Positions 27,501 through 36,400 of a stretch of DNA of 64,000 bases are shown here, piece after piece (positions within the stretch are counted from its first letter, which is position 1; every line of letters starts with the position of its first letter). The notes under the pieces were generated by a model. The model had not been told where the DNA came from and ran no database searches. It saw only the letters and a list, made by a program, of their open reading frames with translations. The stretch is from Enoplolaimus lenunculus (lineage: Eukaryota; Nematoda; Enoplea; Enoplida; Thoracostomopsidae), in contig JASANG010001768.1 in the NCBI GenBank assembly GCA_030248215.1, forward strand, positions 62,001 to 126,000, in the 5' to 3' direction. The position numbers and the translations under genes were made by a program.

Positions 27501-30451
27501 TAAAATTATATTTCTAAGGTAATGAACATAAACTACAGAATACGAGTGGCGTAAAGCTAAAGTTACGTGGTCCTATTTACTGAAACTGGATTGAAAAATA
27601 CACGAGTCCCAACCGAATAACGAGAGGGATATCCTGGGAGAGGCGAAATAAATATCAGTCACACCATCTTTTATGTGAGTCACCACAATAATAAATATTG
27701 TAAATTATATTCCTGCCGACTACGAAAATGCAACCTGTACCGATTTTGGAAAAAAACAAAACTAAAATGAACCCTTTCTCACATGAATATTTTCTATTTC
27801 CCCTCAGACATACTTTTATGCTAGGATTCGAACTCCAGTGACTGGAGTGGGAGGCGTATACCATCACCACTCAGCTATAGGAGCTCGACGCTCGAGCCCA
27901 AGGGGGCTCTCACGTCTTGTGGTGATTTAGTACTATGTATACGTGTTGCAATTGTTAAACACGGTGCGATATATATTATTTAACGCATATACGCTGCGCT
28001 GAGTTGCCAACAGGCAACTCAATGTGAGAAGCGGATAATTTTTTTTAATTTTGAAAAAATGTCTGTTTTTTGTTAATTTTAGTTCGCTCATCTCGTTGCG
28101 ATTCAACGCAAACTGGGCCGAAACCGATTCCCATTGATCGAACAGGCGTTTTATCCTTCATATAACGATATGGTAAGAAGAATTTTGTTTGTTAAACACT
28201 GCGCATTGTGTATTTTTTCACGTATACAAGTTTGAATGTGTATAATTATGTTTAATTATGTAAAATATTCAAAGTCCATATTATTTAAGTTAATACAAAG
28301 TATTCTTATATCCCTATTGCTAAAATACATCCTGTTGGGGCTACAACAATTTTTTTCAGGACTACTCATTAAAAGCTAAAACTAACTCGATTTAAGCTTA
28401 AGGTAATCCAGCAGTATTAAACTAACTTTCTAGATCAACTAAATTAACAGGTAGGTTTAGGCTTAGATTTAGGCTTAAACTCATTTAAAATGTTACATAT
28501 TTCTAGTTTAAACTAAATTTATGACATCTTAGATACGCATAATTTCTTGACTGCACTTGTTGCTTAAACTAAAATTAACTTTACTTAAACTCGTGTTAAA
28601 ATACTTAAAAAACGTTAGTTTAAGCAAAACTAAAAATTCTAGTTTAGTTAGTACGTCCAGTCATTCAAGATTTAAACTAATACTCATGTTTAGTTGTGCT
28701 ATAATTTAAGTTTAAGTTTTTAGAGAGTAACATTTGAACGAGATGTTTTTAGATACATCAGCAAGGCAAATTTCCAATGGTTGTTAAAATTGGTCACGGT
28801 CATAATGGATTAGGAAAGGTATTATTTTGTTGAATGCAGTTAAATTGAAACATCAATTATAGATATTTATACAAGAGTATGCAATTGGGAACATTCTGTG
28901 CTGTATATGAAAGGTAAAACTACTGACACATTTATATATCTTGCGGCCTTAACTCTGAAAACTGAGCTGAGAAGATGTAACATTGTAACTAACTAGAATC
29001 ATTCTTGCGTATATCTACAGAATAAATTAATTTATGATAGGTGGTACACAAGTATTCCGACAGGAACCATCTTTTGCCGGAACAGGAACAAGATCCGGAA
29101 TTTGGAATAATTTTCATCACCGAATTACTGTTGGATTTTTTAGAAAACTTGTCAAAAATGGCTTAACCAAATTTTCAACAATATATTTCAACATCAAGCT
29201 TTGTGAAAACAAATCTGAAACAGTTTATTAACAAACCTAAATGTAATAGCAAAAACACTTATTTCGAAATAACAATTTTTCTAAGACAAAGTTTCCCATA
29301 TTCAAATGATTAGCAATAATTTGCCGCAGAACCGTAAAAATTCCGGTTGCTGCATCTTTGAATGCAGAAACAGGAACAGGAATTGAATATTTGCAGGGAT
29401 TGTGGCCGGAACAGGAATTCCGGTTGAACCCTGGTGCTACATTAATTTGAGAATATATGGTTCAACTTTCAATTTTGTATGCAAAACCAGAAATTGAATA
29501 AACGATTTCGCAACGACCATAAACCATTTTGTATACGAAATTATAAAATGTTTCAAATAATACAATAAATTTTGGAAATTTCTAAGTAAAAAAATGTTAA
29601 AAAAATTTAAAATTAAATTTAAACCAGCGAATTATTGCTATTTTATTTGTGTATTTTTAGATCAAAGCTTGCGATATTCGTGAATTTCAAGATATTGCAA
29701 GTGTAATCGGAATATCAAATACGTACTGTACACTGGAACCGTACGTAGAAGGAAAATATGATATTCATGTTCAAAAAATAGGAAATAACTACAAAGCATT
29801 TATGTAAGTAATATCAAGAGTCGATAATGACAAGAGTGTGCAACTCTTAGCCTCCCGCATGGTGCAAATATACCACCGGGCGTTGCGTGTTTCGCCGACC
29901 GCCCCTTGTTTAGTAGGGGGTCGCTATCACATGAATACTCCTAAATTAAACTATAAGGGCAGCATGTTTGACGCCGCATACATAAAGTACCATGGTTCGC
30001 ACCGGTTGTACCCCCTCTAAATAAAGGGGGTCTGTCAAAAACGCAACGCTTGCTGAGAATGCATTATGTTCGACACAGAATATGCCCAGTTGCGCACTCT
30101 TGTTATGGTTGCACTATACTTTGGTTGACGTCCGACCCGTCCGTCGCTATATTGCATCGTACGTGTGTAAATTGTGTACGATAACGCACTTGACGGACGG
30201 CACCGCACGACGAGTATAGTGCCACCCTTTAAATAACGATTATCCACTCTTGGTAATATAACATTTTAGTTGCAGCTAAATAATTTTAGTCTGTTGATTG
30301 TGGTGCCGATGTTAATTCAGTGAAGACCTGGCTACCATTTGTACACATATCTCCAATTTCTAATTATATATTTATTTGTGGTTGTAGTAGTAGTGTTGTT
30401 GTTGTTATTGTTGTTGTTTGTTGTAGTTGTTTTTGTTGTTGTTGTTGTTGC

Positions 30452-30489
<38 letters not shown>

Positions 30490-33400
30490 GTTGTTGTTGT
30501 TGTTGTTTGTTGTTTGTTGTTGTTGCTGTTATTGTAGTTGTTTTCGTTGTTGTTGTTGCTGTTGTTGTTGTGTTGTTGTTGTTGTTGTGTTGTTGTTGTC
30601 GTCGTTGTTGTTTGTTGTTGTTTGTTGTTGTTTGTTATTGTTGTTGTTTGTTGTTGTTGTTCGTTGTTGTTGTTGTTGTTGTTTGTTGTTGTTGTTTGTT
30701 GTTTGTTGTTATTGTTGTTGTTGTGTTGTTGTTATTGTTGTTGTTGTTGTTGCTGTTGTTGTTGTTGTGTTGTTGTTGTTGTTGTTGTTGTGTTGTTGTC
30801 GTCGTTGTTGTTTGTTGTTGTTTGTTGTTGTTGTTTGTTGTTGTTGTTTGTTATTGTTGTTGTTTGTTGTTGTTGTTCGTTGTTGTTGTTGTTGTTATTG
30901 TTGTTGTTGTGTTGTTGTTGTTGTTGTTGTTGTTTGTTGTTTGTTGTTTGTTGTTGTTGTTTGTTGTTGTTGTTGGTGTGTTGTTGTTGTTGTTGTTTTT
31001 TATTTTCATAATCATTTTTAGGCGAAAAAGTATTAGCGGAAACTGGAAAGCAAACACAGGATCTGCGATGCTTGAACAAATTGCAATGACTGACAGGTAA
31101 AATGCATCGGTTTCCACTCGTCCAGTGTTACATTGAGAAGCGTAACAGTAGTATAAACATATTCCTTATCCTAAGCCTAAACCTAAACATCAACAAGGAT
31201 AAGCCTATAACTAAACCATAACTTAACCAAACAAATTAGCCTAAAACTTAAGCTTACTTTACTGTAATCTCGCTAAAAAATGGTTCGTCTACAAAGTAGG
31301 CCGACTTCGCCTATGCCGTTTAGGGCCCATGAGAACAGGGCCGGATCGATTTCCGGAGGGGCTGTAACACAGCCAATTTAAGCTTTACAGTAACTTTTTT
31401 GCTTAGGCGTAGGCTTAAGCTTAACAATAAGGATCATCTTTACGCTTAGGCTTAGGTTTAGGCTTTACGCTTCGGCTTAAGAATATGCTTTTATACTACT
31501 GTTTCGGCCTGGTTCTGTACATGGGAACCATTTAGTCTACAACAAAATATCTGTTGCCAAACGTGAAGCGGTTAAGTGCGTACAAATGGTAAGTTTTGAT
31601 AGGACTAAGTTTAAACTCAACTTTGCTCCAACGAGTCGTATTCAAAAATGAGTATCATCAGTTAGCAATAGGTTTTCAAATTTTAAAACTATCGCAAGTT
31701 CTAAAATTTATAACAAACCGAAGTGTGTGAAAGAATAAAACTCTCACGGACTTTAAATTTAAAATTTGCAAGAAGAGTTATGTGGTTTTTGCTAATTCCT
31801 TACGTGCATATCGATCTTATGTATAACTATTAGGGCCAATATGCAGAACAGGGCCGGAACAGTAGTATAAGCATATTCCAAAGCCTAAGTGTAAGGATGA
31901 GCCTATTCTTAAGCCTAAGCCTAAGCCTAAGTTTAAGGATTATCCTATTCGTAAGCCTAAGCCTAAGCCTAAGCCTAAGTGTAAGGACGATCCTATTCGT
32001 AAGCCTATGCCTATTAAGCCTAAGCCTAAGCTTAAGTGTAAGAATGATCCTATTCGTAAGCCTAAGCCTAAGCCTAAGCATAAACCTAAGCAAAAAAATT
32101 TAGTCTAAAGCTTAAACTGACTCTATTACAACCCCTCCGGAAAACGATCCGGCCTTGTTCTATACACGGGCCACAATTAGTATAGCCATGATTTTATTTC
32201 GAGCAAGCGCAGCGAACGTATTCTAAAACCTATTGCAAGTAATTTTTTCTTGTTTTTCAAAAATTTTCCATCAAATATGTCTTTACTGCTTGTATATTAT
32301 TTGGAACTATAGCTTCTCGTTCGACTAACCGCGTCTAGTAGCCCTTGTAATGGTTTCGAGCAATTTTGTTACAAAAATACAATAGTTTGTGTCACCAGAA
32401 ATGAATAGATTTGATGCAAAAAACTGCCCTTTGACCAAAAATCTTTCTACATATCATAATTTCATTTGAATTTTTAAATTTGTTTTCACTTTTTAGATAC
32501 AAACTATGGTTAGACGAAGTATCGAAGCTTTTCGGAGGACTGGATATATGTGCGATCGAAACAGTGGTTGCCAAAGATGGAAGAGAATATATTTTTGAGG
32601 TTAGTTTTAATATTTATGAGAATTTTAATATTTTTAAATTTAATTTTAATATTTTGAAAATTTTAATATTTTTCAATTTAATTTTAATATTTTGAAAATT
32701 TTAATATTTTTCAATTTAATTTTAATATTTTTGACAATTTTAATATTTTTGAATTTTAATTTTAATATTTTTGAGAATTTTAATATTTTTGAGAATTTTA
32801 ATATTTTGAATTTTAATTTTAATACATCTTAAATCAGTTTTAATATTTTCAAGGTTAATTTTAATAGTTTTGACTAATTTTGATGTTTTTAAGGTTAATT
32901 TTAATTTCTTTGACGCTTATTTTAATATTTTTGAGGTTAATTAAAACTTGAAAAAAATTTAATTAAAATTTTGAAATTTAAAATTAGGTCAAAGACAGTG
33001 CCTTTCAATTGTTGGGCGAGTCACAAGAAGAAGATCGGCGTCACATTGCAGAACTGGTGCTTCAAAGAATGAATCATATTCTTGGTGTTATTCATGCGAT
33101 GTCGTAAGAAAGAATAAAATTATTTTTTAGTATTTTTTCAAAATTAAACTTCATAACTCCAGTATAACCGTGGCCTGTATTCTCAAATGTGTATAGCACC
33201 TATCACCAGTTGATGATATGTCTTGCTTTCGAACGATTGAATGCTGAAGTTCAAATTTCAGCTCATTTTTCGCAACATAATTTGCTCTACTGCTGTACCG
33301 ATCTTGAGTTCAACAACTGCAATAGTTAGTGAGTTTGAAAACCTATTACTAACGAGTAGAAGTTGCAATATACAATTGAAAATATGGACCCTTAATACCT

Positions 33401-36400
33401 GAAAGTCTCTAAATCACAGGTCGTGTTTCGATGTGAAATTTTACGCAAATTAACATGGATCACCCCAGCGTTGTTTAAACACATTGAACAAGGGCAAAAA
33501 TGCTCAGATTCAGTCCAAATTCTATTTACAAGGGACAAGTGCGACTTACGTTGGCATCCGGATGTTTTATTTAATTTACAGGCGGCATGTAACTTTTTTC
33601 GAGCTAAAATTTCCAGAAATACAGCGGAAAATCTATATTGAGGATCGTAACTGCGTTACAACCCTATTACAAGTCTAAACCCTCAACGTCGCAAAAACAC
33701 TATTATCTCTTCCTAAGTCTAAGCAAAAAAGTTGTCTAAAGCTTATGTTTACGCTACACTGTAAATTCCAATGAGTTGATTAATCAATTCAGCTTAGCGA
33801 GTTGGTTATTTCTGAATTAATATCAGTAAACATTAACTCACTTTGAGTTGATTCTCAATCTGAGTTGAGTTGACTCTGGGTGAGTTGATTAATTAACTCA
33901 GAATGAATTGAATCAACTGAATTTTCTGAGTTCTGAAAGTCCTAACTCAGACTGAGTGAATCAACTCATTCTGAGCTATTCTCACTGAAATTTACAGTGT
34001 AATTGAGTAAAACTCTACGCTCCTCAAAGTAACATAAGCCAGAACGTGGTATAATTTTGAATTCGTATATTTTTTGTATTTCAGACGTAAACAAAGCCTC
34101 GGATGTGCTGCTCCGACAAACTTTATTAAACACGAATCACCTTATCGAAATGGTTCGAACACCAATATTGAGTTTGATCAACAAACAACAAAGTTAGTTT
34201 TCTGTTTATATTTAAAAACTCGATGTATTGGCTGGGTTCCAGAGACATGACTTCAAATCGATTATCGTTTTTTTACACTGTAAATTCCAGTGAGTTGATT
34301 TTAACTCAGAATGTGTTGAATCCACTCAGAAGTCTGAGCGCTGAATTAGGTCTTTCAGAACTGATTCTGAGTTAATTTACCAACTCACCCGAATTAAATC
34401 AGCTCAGAGTTAATTAATATTTTACTGTTATTAACCCTTTCTCACATGAATATTTTCTATTTCCCCTGAGACCTACTTTTATGTTAGGATTCGAACTCCA
34501 GTGACTGGAGTGGGAGGCGTATACCATCACCACTCAGCTATAGGAGCTTGACGCTCGAGCCCGAGGGGGCTCTCACGTCTTGTGGTGATTTAGTACAATG
34601 TATACGTGTTGCTATAGTTAAACACGGTGCGATATATACTATTTAACGTATATACACTGCGCTAAGTTGCCTACAGGCAACTCAATGTGAGAAGCGGTTA
34701 ACTCATAAATGACCAAAAATAAACTAATTCTCTCTGAATTGATTAATCAACTCATCAGAATTTACAGTGTAAACCAATGTTAATACTTTCATGGGCGTGC
34801 CGTTTTTCAGTAGAGTAAAATTTAGTGTTTTTAGACTATTAACTGTTTTTGCTGAGACCTAGATATTGTTATAGACTTATCCTTACACTAAAAGCTTGGG
34901 CTTATGCTCAGGCTTAGGAATCTGATTATACTACTGTTACACCCTTCAAAATAATGTTGGCCATAGATATTTAACAAAGAAATAGTAAAATGAATGTTTT
35001 GTATTATTTTTAATTAAAATTCTCACGGTTTTTTTAGTTATGAATGTTTGGTAATATTTTTAATCAAAATTCGCCCGGTGTTTTTGAGTTAAGTCTACTT
35101 ATAGTTGAAAAGATTTGGTGTTGGTGGAAAGAATGGTAGTTTTTTTAATTTTTGGACAAAAAGTTATCTTAAAAATATAAAGAGAAACTTGTAGAGGTCC
35201 AATGATACCAAGAGTGGTTGATGACCACCTGCGGAAGAGTGTGCAACTGACGCGCTAGTGTATGGCACAAAGTGTACCAGCACGCGTTTCACATTTTTTT
35301 ATTTTCTGTATTTTCAGTCGGTTAATATTCTGTGATTGAGTTTTTGAAAATGTTTCTAGTTTAACTCTGAAAAATTTAATTATTACACTTTTAGACTTCG
35401 CATTAGATTTTGGATAAAAAAACTAAACTAATTGAAGATGGGGTTATTTTTAGTGGGGAGTATTAAACCTTTGAACCCGTAGCCACTACAGGCAGAGGAG
35501 ATTTAGTTCAGAAAATTTGTTTGTCCCTTAAAATAGTTTCAAATTCGCTGCCAGTAAGTCACCGGCAACCCTTGCATACCCCTCGTACTTATTTTTAGCC
35601 CCCCCACCACAGAAAGGCGAGATATTACTACGGTCCAACTCTTGCTTTAACGTTTAAAATAAAGAATATCTCAAAAACAAAAGTCCTTACTTGGCTGAGT
35701 AGTTTAAGCAATCATTTTTTGAAGTTAATTTATTTTCAGGCGTTTATCACAAGACAACATTTATGTACCGATATCACAGGGCGCAACAAATACAAGTTGT
35801 ACAAATTCACACGTTTCACACGCGCGATCCGCATCTGCTCAAGGCAACTATAACGAGAAACCGCAACATAGGACATCTCCATCGTTTGGTGGTCAAAGTC
35901 AACACCAATCTAGAGGTATTTAAAATTATGTAACTTTTTAAAATTATTTAAATTTTAAAATTATTTAAATTTTAAAATTATTTAAATTTTTGAAATTATT
36001 TAAATTTTTAAAATTATATTTAAAGTTTTAAAATTATTTAAATTTTTAAAATTATTTAAATTTTTAAAATTATATTTAAAGTTTTAAGATTATTTAAATT
36101 TTTAAGATTATTTAAATTTTTAAAATTACTTAAATTTTTGAAATTATTTAAATTTTTAAAATTATTTAAATTTTTAAAATTATTTAAATTTTTTAATTGT
36201 TACTGAAAGTTTGGAAAATAAATCACGATGGTGGTGTCATTTTCATTTGAGTTTTTGTGATGTACTTGAACGGTATTCTATAATGTTGAAAGTCCAGAAT
36301 ATGCCATATATAAATATATATAGATATTCAGGGTGCAACCGGAATTCCGATTCTGGTAGAGAAATCCAGTAATTTCAATATCCGGTTCCGGTAATAAATC

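Noticed and set aside
30320-31117. Long Val/Cys/Leu and reverse Gln/Asn/Thr open frames
   Set aside because: Read-through of the TTG microsatellite; all frames are open because the unit is a trinucleotide without stops.
31830-32103. Leu/Arg/Ser repeat ORFs
   Set aside because: Both strands of GCCTAA arrays in a family C element.
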